Shown here: piece by piece, positions 22,843-36,093 of the stretch
How the letters are laid out: each line of letters opens with the position of its first letter
Numbering within the stretch: position 1 is the first letter of the stretch
DNA from: Moniliella sp. 'wahieum'
Taxonomy: Eukaryota > Basidiomycota > Moniliellomycetes > Moniliellales > Moniliellaceae
Direction: 5' to 3'
Assembly: GCA_003971905.1 (NCBI GenBank)
Contig: RSEE01000084.1
Coordinates: 186,001-250,000 of the forward strand
DNA: 64,000 nt
Notes under the pieces: generated by a model
The model's input: only the letters and a program-made list of their open reading frames with translations
Told to the model about the DNA's origin: nothing
Database searches by the model: none
Translations under genes and position numbers: made by a program

Positions 22843-24021
22843 CTAGCCCATCAACATACTCACGTCATCGGGGTACTGGGTTTGGGTAAAAGTCATGAGG
22901 CGCTTGAGCGACTGGATGTACTTGCGTGTCTCCGTCGTTCAGCACATGTGCGATCTTGGACGAAAAGATTTTTTCCCGACCGGACCGTTCGTGGATGCCG
23001 ACACTGGTCGCGCCAATGGGCCAAGGCGCATTGCCAATGCTAAGTTGAAGGTACGAGTCGTTGGCGTGCCGGTACTCACGCTTCTGGAGAAAATGCACAA
23101 TCTCTGCAATCCGCAAGAGCATGTCGGATGGAAGTGTCTGTGATAGAGTTAGTGCCCGATCTCACCAGTCAAAACCACGTGCGTCTAGGGCGCGGGGGGG
23201 GACGTACTCGATGCCGCAGTTGCTTAAACAAGGGCTTGAGGTACGACTCGGACTGGACCTGTGTTGCAGCTGCCATCTTACCCGCGACCGAAGCACGCAT
23301 CGTCCGGGCGCGCAGCGAGCGTGTCGGCCCACTCTTGAAGGAGGCTCTTGAGGAAATAGTAGATCAACGGGTAGACTTTCGCTTCGTCCGTCTGGATCAA
23401 TGACAAGTCTAGGACTGACTGCATGTTGGCGCCCTCGCGGTACTTGCCCTTACCTTTGGTGTGGGATCCCGAGGCCGACTCCTGCTCCGGGGTACCCGCC
23501 TTGACCAGATCGGGTTGCTTGGCCAGTGTCTTTTCGGCCTCGGTCTGTTCTGCGCGTCCCATTGCGGCCATAAAGTCATTTTGGCCGACCTTGTCGCCAC
23601 GTTGCTCCATCAGCTCAAGGGCGCGCAGACGAAGACGTCGCACCTTGGCTGTCTCGCCAAACAGACGGATGGGCTCGCCGCGGGCCCGAAGACGGCGCAT
23701 CGCCTCCTCGTCCGATACTTGGAAGTTCGCGCCGGCTTCGGGGGTATCCTCCGCCTCGGTCGTGTCGGCGGATGGCACGGCAGGCGCAGAAGGTTTCTTG
23801 CGATGGAGCCGGGCCCGCGCGGCATCTAGCTCGGCTTGTCGCTTGTCGCGCTCTGCTTGTCGCTCGGCCTCGCGCTGGGCACGGAGCCGTGCGTCGTGCT
23901 CCTCCTGTGCCTGGCGCACATCGCCTCGTCGAACAAACTTTTTGGCCTGCAAGCCGGCCTGGGACAGATCGGCGTCGTGGGCCTTGCGTTTCTCAGCCAG
24001 GGCTGCCTTGAGGGTGTCCAT
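22843..24021 (-). CDS. PRP18: Pre-mRNA splicing factor Prp18
   Basis: Prp18 acts in the second catalytic step of splicing with U5 snRNP and Slu7. The N terminus [16 protein letters not shown] leads into a long charged helix ([20 protein letters not shown]). The PSF/SFM-like segment is [19 protein letters not shown] (about residues 114-132). The Prp18 helical core follows: [51 protein letters not shown], then a 70-nt intron (23138-23207, branch CTAAC, acceptor CACAG), [56 protein letters not shown] and [23 protein letters not shown] and HERS.REKIF are diagnostic. The stop used here (22843) assumes no further intron at GTGAGT just before it. Indels break the frame near 23300 and 22950. COX12 diverges from it. 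Confidence 0.95.
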
Positions 24022-24457
24022 GGCGGCTGGCAGGTGGTGGCGCAGGGGAAAAGAGGCGGAGGGGGCGGAGCGGCTGCGCTTAGCTAAGCCACCCCCGGCC
24101 ATTCTGCATTGCATTTGGGCCTGGGGGAATTGCTAGTCGTCAGCCACACCCATTTGCACCGAGTGCCGATGGATTGCAACTTGCCACGTGCGTCATCACG
24201 TGGTCGAGGGCTGAGGCGCTGAACGCTGATGCGCGGATGGCTGATGCTGATGCTGACTCGGGCCACTTGCACCGATGGCGCCCACACTGGCGCCGTGCTG
24301 GGGCTGCATTAGTAACCGAGCGGGTAGCGTGGGGGCAGTGTCGGCGCCGGGCAGCGCAGGGTTAGCTTGGGCGGCAGGCGCCAGGCCGGCACTACCGCCG
24401 CTCCCCCCGCCGCAGCGTCCCCGTCTCCCCTTCTCCACCACTTGTGAGCCCGTGACC
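24022..24457. promoter_or_regulatory. PRP18/COX12 divergent promoter with two CACGTG boxes
   Basis: The 436-bp head-to-head interval holds CACGTG at 24185-24190 and 24197-24202, 12 bp apart. The second is within ATCACGTG, a fit to the Cbf1 consensus RTCACRTG. A CACACTGGCGCC word lies at 24281-24292. Which gene the boxes serve is unknown. Confidence 0.45.
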
Positions 24458-24839
24458 ATGTCCGAAACACAGCCCAGATCGTGCTCCAGACCGCGCCCTT
24501 TGACGCCCGCTTCCCCAACCAGAACCAGACCAAGCGCTGCTTCCAGGCCTACACCGACTACTTCAAGTGCGTCGCCGCCAAGGGCGAGGAGTTCACCCCG
24601 TGCCAGCAGTTTTCGCGCGTGTACAACTCCATCTGCCCCGTCGACTGGGTACGTGTTCTTGCTTCCCTTCCCTTCCCTTTTCTTTTCTTTTCTGTTCTCG
24701 TCTCTTCTCTTCTCTCCATTCCGTCTGCCCTCGTTGTGTCGTCTGGCTGCGTGGCCTAACCTGAGCCCTCTCCCCCCAGGTTGAGAAGTGGGACGAGCAG
24801 CGCGAGGAGGGCAACTTTGCCGGCAACCTGACCCCCTAA
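24458..24839 (+). CDS. COX12: Cytochrome c oxidase subunit VIb (Cox12)
   Basis: This small subunit of respiratory complex IV sits on the intermembrane-space side and is imported through the Mia40 disulfide relay. The product of about 84 residues reads AQIVLQTAPFDARFPNQNQ, then CFQAYTDYFKC (CX9C) and CQQFSRVYNSIC (CX10C), the coiled-coil-helix pair typical of Cox6b/Cox12. After PVDW a GT-AG intron (24649-24779, CTAAC branch, T/C-rich end) interrupts the gene. The last exon gives VEKWDEQREEGNFAGNLTP and TAA. One base appears to be missing just after the ATG codon region (MS, then NTAQIV in the next frame). Conservation leaves little doubt about identity. Confidence 0.95.
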
Positions 24840-25859
24840 GCCGCGCGCTGCGCCTTGCCTCGCCTCCCATTCAATCCCATCCCATCCGTCGCCCCCTATC
24901 GGCAGATGGAGGAACAGATTGCCTGCGTCTGCCCACCCAATCCATTGTGCAAACTCCCTCTCCGCTCCTGCCTTGAGGGAGCGCGGGCGGGGCTAGCATA
25001 CGGTCAATGCGAACGTGACATCCCTCCAGCTTGGCCCCATAGCTTCCACCCTGCCTCTCAGGGACCGCTACCCCTGCGCCTGTGCCTAGGGACAGCTCGT
25101 TACAGTGGTCATCGCCCTCGGTGCACCAGGCAGTGGATCCAGGCAGCAACGCGACACGACAGGTGGCCAGTGGCAGGTGGCAGGAATAGGCAGCGCAGGC
25201 TCAGCCGCACCACGTGTCTCCCTCGAGCATGGGGCAGCTGCAGCCCGGTGGGTGATGCGTTGCGTCGAAAATCAGGTGGAGATGGGAACCTGCGGCCTGA
25301 TCAGGTGAATGACGTACTGTACTAGTGGAGCACTGTTGGCAAAGCCAGACGGTTCGGTGGGGGCCGAGCGATGAGTAATATTCGGATGCAGATTTTGTGG
25401 GCTCAGTGGACAGTGCTTAATATCCAGCCCAAGGGAAGGGCGGGAGGGGGAAGAAGCCGAAAAGTGGGAACTTGAGCTATAACAGCCGCCCCTAGGGCTG
25501 AACGGCATACTAGGCGATGGGCAAGTCCGCGACCTGGGTATGCTGCAAGCTCTCTTCTCGGTTCCTTCCAACGGTCGGGAGAAGGCGGATCCAACACCTT
25601 CACATGCCCCCGCCATGCTCCAAAACGTGCCTGGCTTGGACTGTTTGGTACTTCTCCCTCTCACAGCCTCCTCTCCACACGAGACACGTCACACGGTAGT
25701 CACCTTCTGTCTACAGTCCTTGGGCCATAAAATAGAGACTGAATCGATTGGCAAGGGCAAGGGTGAGGGCAAGAGTAAGGGTAAGGGTAAGGTTAAGGGT
25801 AAGGATAAAGACAAACCGAGCTGGGGGAAAGAAAACAAGACGCATGTTCCGTTGCGCGT
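24840..25859. other. Intergenic region between convergent genes
   Basis: This holds the 3' flanks of COX12 and trehalase. The only marked structure is the GGGTAA-type minisatellite at 25757-25812. Short frames show no domain. Confidence 0.5.
25757..25812. repeat. GGGTAA-like hexamer minisatellite
   Basis: There are about nine imperfect 6-bp units (GGGCAA, GGTGAG, AGTAAG, GGGTAA, GGTTAA, GGATAA). It lies about 50 bp past the trehalase stop codon. The unit differs from the TTAGGG telomere repeat (a rotation of GGGTTA) by one base, so it is not canonical telomere DNA. Confidence 0.7.
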
Positions 25860-28566
25860 TTAGTACTCAAACACATTGGGCCACTCAATGCCAGTATTGA
25901 AGAACGTGTCTGGGTGCTGGCCTTGGGCCACGGCACGGCGCATGTGCTTGGTGAGGAAGGTGAGGCCCACCTGGAACGACGCGTTCATCCATCCAAACCC
26001 TTCGCGCGGGACATACTTGAAGTCCAGTCCTTGGTTGCCGTACTCGGCATCGACCAAATGGGTCATCTTGACCGCATCAAACTTTTCCGGCACCGTGCCG
26101 TTAAAGTTGACAAAGGCTGTGCTCATCATGTAGATCCAGCGGGGCCAAGCGCCGCGCCTCGGTCAGGTACCCGTACCGCTCCAAGCCCACCCAGGCCAGG
26201 ATCTGGTGCGGGGGCCATGCATAGGGGTAATCCCATTGCCGGTTCGGCCGTTCGAGCGAGATGCGACCGCGTGACTCTTCCGTGCCCGATACCAAGCCGC
26301 CCTGCACCTCAAACTTCTTGAGCGACTTGCTCACCAGCTTGGCAGCCTGTTCTTCGCTCGCCATGCCGGACCACAACGGCCAAAAGGCAGTGGAGGACTC
26401 ATAGAGCGACTGCTGCTCCTCTACCGTGTCATAGTCGTAGTACAACCCGCGGCCCTCGTTCCAGTTGTGGGCATCGACCTGTCTCTTGCGGTAGGCCGCA
26501 CGCGCAAACCATTCCGCCGACGTTTGCTTCGTTTCGGTCGACTGGCGTTTCGAGCCATCGCCGACGTCGGCCGGGGCGTGCTTCCAGTTGGGCGGCAAGG
26601 GACCGGCCAGCACAAACGAATCTCCAACTCGAGCGAATCGTCAAACAACTCCCGAATCGCCGTCGCAATGTCCACCTCGTACTTGTACATAGCGCTTGCA
26701 AATCAATCGTCGCCAGGTTGGCACACCCGCTTCTCCAACCGGTATGTCGTATCGTGTCCGCTCTCGCGCACCGCACGGTCGTGACGGAAGTACTCGTCCA
26801 ACTCGGGCTCCTTGATCTCGCCATAGTCGTACTTGCGCGTATATCTGTACATCGCATCCTAGGTCAGTTTCCCTCTTTTTTGCATCCTCAGGGGGGGGGG
26901 GGGGGGGGGAAGGGCAGCAAGGCGACGTACTCGTTGATGCTGATCCCCAGCCGGTCTGCATAAGGGCGCAGAATATGCGTAAAGTGCGACGCCTCTGTCT
27001 CGGGTGGCACGCCAAGCCCCATAGGGTGGTAGCGCGACAAGCCAGTCTTGGGGTCGTAGCGGGGGCGGCTCATCCAAACCGTGTGGTATTCCTTGATCGC
27101 CGCCTGAATCGCCTTCTTGAGCCATGCTCGGTTCGCCTCTGCCTGCCCCGGGTCGAGGCGGCAATAGACCTGCAAGGCCAAATCTGTCAAGAACGGGGGT
27201 TGCGATCGCAAAAGATAGTAGGTACGGTTCCCGTTCAAGATCTTGGCATAGTGCTCAATTTCGTAGATAAAGTTCTCCGTGATGGACTTGGCCAACGACA
27301 CGTAGTTGTCCACCACCAGACCGAGAGAGATAAAGTAGGAATCCCAGTTGTACAGTTCGTTGAACCGTGCGCGCGGGCACTACAAACGGTTTCCCCCAAC
27401 GTCTTCTCGCCTGGGTGGGCCGGGTCCTCGACCTCGTCCATAGCCAAAGCGAGCAACCAGGCTTCTCATTGTAGTCCCGCACCAGCTCGGGCGTTACCTT
27501 ACTCATATGCGGCAGCTCCACCACCACGAGCTCGAGCTCGGGCTTGGCCTTGGCCAGGCGGCGGTAGTAATCCACCTGGGCCCGGTCCGCTTTGGTACAT
27601 AGATGCGGGACGCGGTGGACTGGGAACGGTTCTTGGGGTCCAACAGGATGGCCTCCAACGAGTCGCCATCAATGCGCGGTCAAGTTGTTCCAGAAGGCAC
27701 TCATCCATCATCCGCGACAGCCGGTCCACCGGTTCTCCGTCAAGCGCGCCTCGTCCAGCACGATGCGCTTCCGGCCGTGCTCTTGAGCCAAGGCCAACTC
27801 TTGGAGCAAGTTGGACAACATGTACGTGCCCCGAATCTCAAACGTATTGTACCCCTCGCTCTCCTCCGTGCCCAGCTGCATCACCTTGGGCCCCACATCC
27901 GTAATTGAGATTTGGTAGTTCCTCCGAATCCTCTTGGGCCAGCAAGCGCTGCATCGTATCGTCCACATCGACAATGAACCGGCGAGGAGCCGGCGCTGCG
28001 GGTCGTGGCTCAGACGCCGGGAACGCATGATGGTATCGTTGTTGCGCTCGGCAGGCTGCCGCGACTGGGACAAGGAATAAGTACGAACAATGCCGCGCGA
28101 CCGGTTGAACGGTCCGTGTTGGGCGACGAAAGACGCAGCTGACGCGCATCGGGACGACCATACACCACGCTAGCATCGGGCAACTGGTCTGGCCCGGGCT
28201 TGTTGACCAAGTCAGAGCCCGCCGGCTGCAGCCGCGGCCGCAGCGGCAGCTCGTATTCGCCATGGCTGTGACGCGACGGGCGGCGGAAAGGGCTGTACCA
28301 GTGGGCTTGGCCTGGGCCTGGTCCTGGACCTGGGACTTGGGCTTGGCCGTGCGGTTCAACGGCAGGGGCAGGCGGAACCGGCAGCACTTCCGAATCGCTC
28401 TCGTCGCTCTCGTCGCCGTGGAAGACGCTGTTGGATCCGCCCGACTGAAGGCTGGCGCGGCGCATCAGGCGCGCGAGCTTGGCGGCATCCTGGTTGCGCG
28501 TGAAGGGGTTGGTGGGCGACGTGGGCGAGGGGGGGCGCCGTCGGAGGCGGGGGAGTCGGTGGGCAT
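25860..28566 (-). CDS. NTH1: Neutral trehalase (GH37)
   Basis: This cytosolic enzyme splits trehalose into two glucoses during recovery from stress or at germination. The N terminus [13 protein letters not shown] is followed by [20 protein letters not shown] is a PKA site like those that activate yeast Nth1 through 14-3-3 binding. The calcium-binding segment is AQEDSEE then [16 protein letters not shown] (about residue 215). Catalytic-domain markers are [44 protein letters not shown] then a Ser/Tyr segment before [53 protein letters not shown] and the signature [12 protein letters not shown] (about residue 751). The C terminus is [13 protein letters not shown] 72-nt intron (26859-26930) follows GISINE and contains a run of 19 G on the plus strand. 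Length of about 878 residues is slightly long for the family. At least five frame changes occur. Confidence 0.95.
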
Positions 28567-30424
28567 GGCAGGGGGGTTGGTGGGGGCGGGAGAGGGCGAG
28601 GGGGAGGCCAAGAGGGCGTGGAATGAGGGCTGGGGAATGCGTGATGCGACCCATGCACAGTTCGGGGGCCCGAGCGCCCGCCGCACTGCGCCAGTGTCGC
28701 GTGTGGCCAGGCAGCGTCGGCGCGCCCGGCGGCTGGAAGAGACGAGCGGCCAAGGCTGAGTTCAGGCTGAGAGGCGAGCGGCGGCGGCGGTCGCCGCGCT
28801 CTGGCCGAGCATCGCAGCCATCTCTCGTCCATCCTCAGCCTCAGCCACGCCCACGACGCCCGCGCCCCTTCCATTCCACCCACTGACACACGCGCCCCCC
28901 CTGGCCAATCCCTCCAAAGAAAGCGTCCCCAGCAGCACCACAGCGCCCGGGAGGGCAGTGGCCTGACAGACAGCTCCATCTCCCATCTGCCCCCCCCTCC
29001 CCTGGATGTAGCCACTGGTCAAGATAAACTCCTACTTTGGCGTGACTTTATCGTGTGGTGATGAGCCGCAGAGACAAAGTCTTACTCCTCGATTGGAGCT
29101 TTCACTCAGTTTTATCGGCTTGGCAGCCAGTACGCCCACCACAGGCCCAGGCCCTGCCTCTCTGATGGGGTCACCCTCCTGTCTCTTCTCCAGTAGGTGC
29201 ACGTGGCCAACAAAAGTATGCTCTTGGTCACCAAAGTGGGGGTACAGCCTGGTATAGCACCAGAGTGCACATGGATGTGAGTTTCGCGCGTGGCAGAAGG
29301 TTTGTGGCAAGGTTGGTGGCATCATAGTATCCCCTCCTCGGGATTGTGAGGGGGCGGAAATGACTTTTTTCTCGCGCCTGATCTGTATTGTCCACGCATC
29401 CGTCCAATCAATTAAGGGTACCTAGAGCGGTTCTTTCTGCGTTCCCTTGACGCGCTCGTGCCTTTCGCTTGGATATGAGCAACCTTCTGCGGTCGGTGCA
29501 CCTAGACCCAGCCACAGCGGTCCTCCCGTGTCATCTTTCAGCGTATGGTCCACCTTCCGTCTCAGCTCTGTCCGCTGGTCTTTTTGTCTCAGCACAGGAT
29601 ATATAGTAGTCCATGCTGAGAAAGAGAATGCCTGCCATTGGTCGTGTCTCTCCTTCTTGAAGTTCGGCTGTCTCTGGATCGGATAGGTGCGTACGGAGGG
29701 GTGCAAATAAGCTAAGACTGGCTTTTTGCTGCGCAGTTCGCGTTACGGAGGAGGGCACTTATATTCATGCTGTTGTGCTAGGGTGGGAAAGAAAGCATGG
29801 CTGTGCAAGTACCGGCAAGACAACCCCTCATTCTCTTGCATCGCTTCGTGACGGAGCCGGCGCACAAGATGGTGGCGATTAAAATGCATCTACTTTCCAC
29901 CCGCACCCAAGTCCACTATGGTGGGGTCTTCATATGATGGAGATGGCTGCGTCGAGGTCGGCCGCGACTGGGTTTCACTAACGGTCATCTACATTCTCCA
30001 TCAGCAACAATTATTAGGATGTGGTAACCATCAGCGCTGCATCAGCGGACTATCCGCTCGTCCGGGAGGGAATGGACGGAGGATGGATGGACGTAGGATC
30101 CGAGAGCAGGGTGTGAAGAGGCGGGTAGAGCGACTGTGGAAGAATTGTCCGTCCGCACTGGCCCACTCAGTACTCGCCTGCCACCACACACCCCCTGAAA
30201 CACCCGCCTCCGCCCACACTGGCGCTGTGCCACCCTCGGCACTGCGCCGGGGCGTGGCAGGCGTGCTGCGTGGAGGGCAGCGCCTTGCCAGTGCCCACCA
30301 GTGCCTGGCTGCTGCGAATTAAAAAGCGCTCGGCACATCCCCGGCTTCCACCACTACCCACCACCACCTGCTCTCTCTCCCCTCCACGCCGGCCGTGGCT
30401 CTGATCGACGCTGGACGTTCTACG
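28567..30424. other. Intergenic region between divergent genes
   Basis: This 1.86 kb holds the promoters of trehalase (left) and the aspartic protease (right). No supported gene was found. CACACTGGCGCTGTGCC at about 30214 resembles words at 24281 and 13281. Confidence 0.5.
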
Positions 30425-32037
30425 ATGCATCTCCCAAGCCTCTTCTCACCTTGCTCCTCGTGCTGGCCGCGAGCAGCAACAGCCTGGATGCCGCGCCGCG
30501 CCCTCCCCCCCGCGCCAGCCGCGCCCAGCCCGTGCGATTCCGATCCCAGCGCCGCGGTCTCTCGGCCGCTGCCCCGCTCTTTCGCCGTCGTCACCAACCC
30601 CGCACTCCCGACGAGGTGCACGCCTTTGCCCAGCGCGAACTGGCCCGCATCCAGGCCCGCTACGGCTCTTCCGACCAGCAACACGCACGCAATCGACCCA
30701 GTTGACCAATGCAAACCAAGACTCCTTCTGGTACACGACCGTTCAGGTCGGCTCTCCGGCCCAGTCGCTTGCCACTCTTTTGGACACGGGAGTGCCGACA
30801 CGTGGTTTATCACCCCCTCGTCCAGCTGCTCGGACTGCTCGGGCATCACCCGCTTCCAGCCGTCTAGAGCTCTACGTATAAGGCCAGCAGCAAAACATTC
30901 AGTCTCGCCTATGGTTCGGGCGGCCTGAATGGTACGGTGGCTACGGACAAGTTGACTCTTGCCGGCACTACCGTCTCCAATGCTTCTGTGGGTGTGGCGA
31001 CCAATGTCCAGCAGAGTACGCTTTCCTCACCCACTGCAGGCATTATGGGCTTGGGCTTTGCTGCGCTCAGCGCCGAGGGCGTCACCCCCTTTTGGCAGGC
31101 CGCTGGTCTGGCCGACCAGGTCTTCACCTTCTCTCTCACCCGTGGTTCTTCCTCGAGCACAAGTCAGCCTGGCGGGACATTTACCTTGGGCCAAATGCCA
31201 AGCCAGTACAGCTCCTCGGTCAACTGGGTGGGGCTGGACAGTGCCACACAACAACAGGGATACTGGGCTGTCTCCCTCGACGGCTTCTCGGTTGGCGGCA
31301 GTTCCATCACTCCTTCTCAAGGGCAGGACGCTGCGACCTGGGACACGGGCACCACGTTGATCATTGTGCCCCCCGGTGTTGCCAAGCAGATCTATGCCAA
31401 GATCCCCCAGTCTGGCACGGCCAACGGCTACAGTGAGGGCTACTACCAGTATCCTTGCTCGCCTCGATTGACTTTGCGGTTAAAATGGCTGGCCACAGCT
31501 ACCCGATCGGTTCGGATGACTTTAATGCCGGCGCGCTGGATTCCAGTGGGTCCATGTGCCTGGGCGCCGTGGTCGGGCTGAACACGGGGACCTCCACTCC
31601 ACCTTACATCTTTGGTGATGCGGCCATCAAGTCCTTCCCCATGGTTGCCTATCGTGCCAGCCCCGCCGCGATCGGGTTTGTGGCACCTTCGGGTTCTTCC
31701 TCTACCCCGAACTCTGCTTCCAACTCTTCTTCCGCCTCCACGTCTTCCTCTGCTGCCTCCTCCACCCAAGCGTCTCCGCCGCTTCCACCTCCCCAGGTTC
31801 CTCCTCTTCACATGCCCCTGCCTCCTCCAGGCCGCTTCCAGCCCTTTGGTCCCTGCTTCCTTGTCTTCTTCCTCTGGGTCCGCCACCTCCTCGGTGCCAC
31901 CTCCGTCGCAACCCATTCCACATCACAGACACGGTCCACCCGTCTGCTTCCAGCGCAAGCTCTACCTCCCCCGCCAGTACCGTGCGTCCTGTCTTCTTCC
32001 CCCTCCTTTTGGCCCTAGGACTCGCTCTCTTGTGTGA
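30425..32037 (+). CDS. Secreted pepsin-like aspartic protease, possibly GPI-anchored
   Basis: The A1-family protease has a signal peptide (MHL, then KPLLTLLLVLAASSNSLDAA) and a basic propeptide (FRSQRRGLSAAAPLFRRRHQ). The mature part starts near QDSFWYTTVQVGSPAQSL. The catalytic pair is LLDTGSADTWF (about residue 119) and ATWDTGTTLIIVPP (about residue 305). Also typical are LAYGSGGLNGTVATDKLTL, STLSSPTAGIMGLGFAALS, SDDFNAGALDSSGSMCLGAV and PYIFGDAAIKSFPMVAY. A Ser/Thr/Ala/Pro-rich stalk follows, and one frame ends TVRPVFFPLLLALGLALL, a plausible GPI-anchoring or membrane tail as in yapsins and other surface proteases. The exact stop is uncertain because frames change in the stalk. The span given ends at the nearest stop after the hydrophobic tail. 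Expected role is extracellular or wall-associated proteolysis. Confidence 0.88.
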
Positions 32038-32823
32038 TGCCCCCCTTTCTTCTTGCCCGCACACATTAGGACCTTCGCATTCCTTGTCCTTCTCATCCGT
32101 CCATGCATCCGTCATCTGTCATCTGCCTTGGGTCATCTGTCATCTGTCATCTGTCATCTGTCATCTGTCTTCTGTCTTGTCATCGCCAACCTGTCGTCCT
32201 TCTCTCCTCCCTTTCACCTGTAATCCTGGTACCTAGGAATCTGATTGTCCCGGCCCCTCCATGTTGAAGGACTGTCGCAACTGGAGCGTCTAGTCAATGA
32301 GCAGCCAGCAGTGGAGACAACCATACTGTGAATCGCTGTATTGTCCGTCTTTCCTGCGCCAATTCACGACTGACGGGGGAAGGAGAAGGAGAACACAGAG
32401 GACCGATGAACATGCTTCCCAATACCCGTTTGCGTCTGTTCCGGCTGTGCCCACCACCCCACCGCCGCATGGGACGAGAATTATTAGCGAGCGCAGGAGC
32501 AGCCAGCCGTCTTGCAATGCTCTCTGCAGCCGCTCCTGGCGTAACGCGTAAGGTTAAGCTTAACCCTACGGCCAAAGGGCAGAATTTCAACTTCAACGCA
32601 AGTGCGGAACTCGGATCCCCCGCGTGTTCCATGCCGCGTTGCGCGTCACGTCGCGTCAAACGCGTCACACCACGTCGCGTCCAGGCGGGGGCGCGTGACG
32701 CGACTCGCGACTCGCGCCGTGCCGCGTCGCGTCACGCGCCACGTCGGCGTTGGCGGGGGGCGAGCTTCGTGGGCTGCCGTTCGCACGCAGTGCTTCTGCC
32801 GCCACCACCACCCCACCACCACC
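32038..32823 (+). promoter_or_regulatory. MCM6 upstream region with MCB-like ACGCGT boxes
   Basis: A (TCATCTG)n run lies at about 32105-32180, probably in the protease 3' flank. Nearer to MCM6, ACGCGTAA (32544-32551) and ACGCGTCA (32660-32667) both match the MluI cell-cycle box ACGCGTNA used by MBF for replication genes. Positions 32630-32750 are saturated with CGCGTCACG words. The ACGCGT word is also common in other intergenic regions here, so the MBF reading is an inference. Confidence 0.4.
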
Positions 32824-35735
<2,912 letters not shown>

Positions 35736-36093
35736 CGAGGTGTGCCGCAGAGGCGGAAGGCGGCGAGGATGCGAGGTGTGCCATCTGCTGCCATCGAGGC
35801 GGGGGCGGCGGCAGAGGTGGGTGGAGCACAAATGTACTGGTATTGCTGTGTATCCCCTGGGCTGCCTACTTAGTCAGAGTTGTGAGGTTATAGTTAGGCT
35901 TCATTAATCATGGCGCGTCGTGCGCGTGTCGCGTCCCACACCTCGCCGCAGGAGACAGGACAGCCTCCTCGGCCTTACGTCAGATCCGCCCGGCCGGCCA
36001 GGTGCGTCGTCCGTGCCGTCTCCCGCCAGCCAAGCGGCCCGCCGCGGCGCGCCGCTCCCGTTGCCCTCCACTCGGCCTGGTCTCCTGCCGGCC
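35736..36093. other. Short intergenic region
   Basis: This is the MCM6 3' flank and the leader of the PWI-CCCH-RRM gene. A plus frame is open through the last 170 bases, but the ATG at 36094 begins the recognisable domain. Confidence 0.5.

Noticed and set aside
25757-25812. Internal telomere repeat
   Set aside because: The units are GGGTAA-like, not GGGTTA, and vary. They sit in a gene flank, so I list a minisatellite instead.
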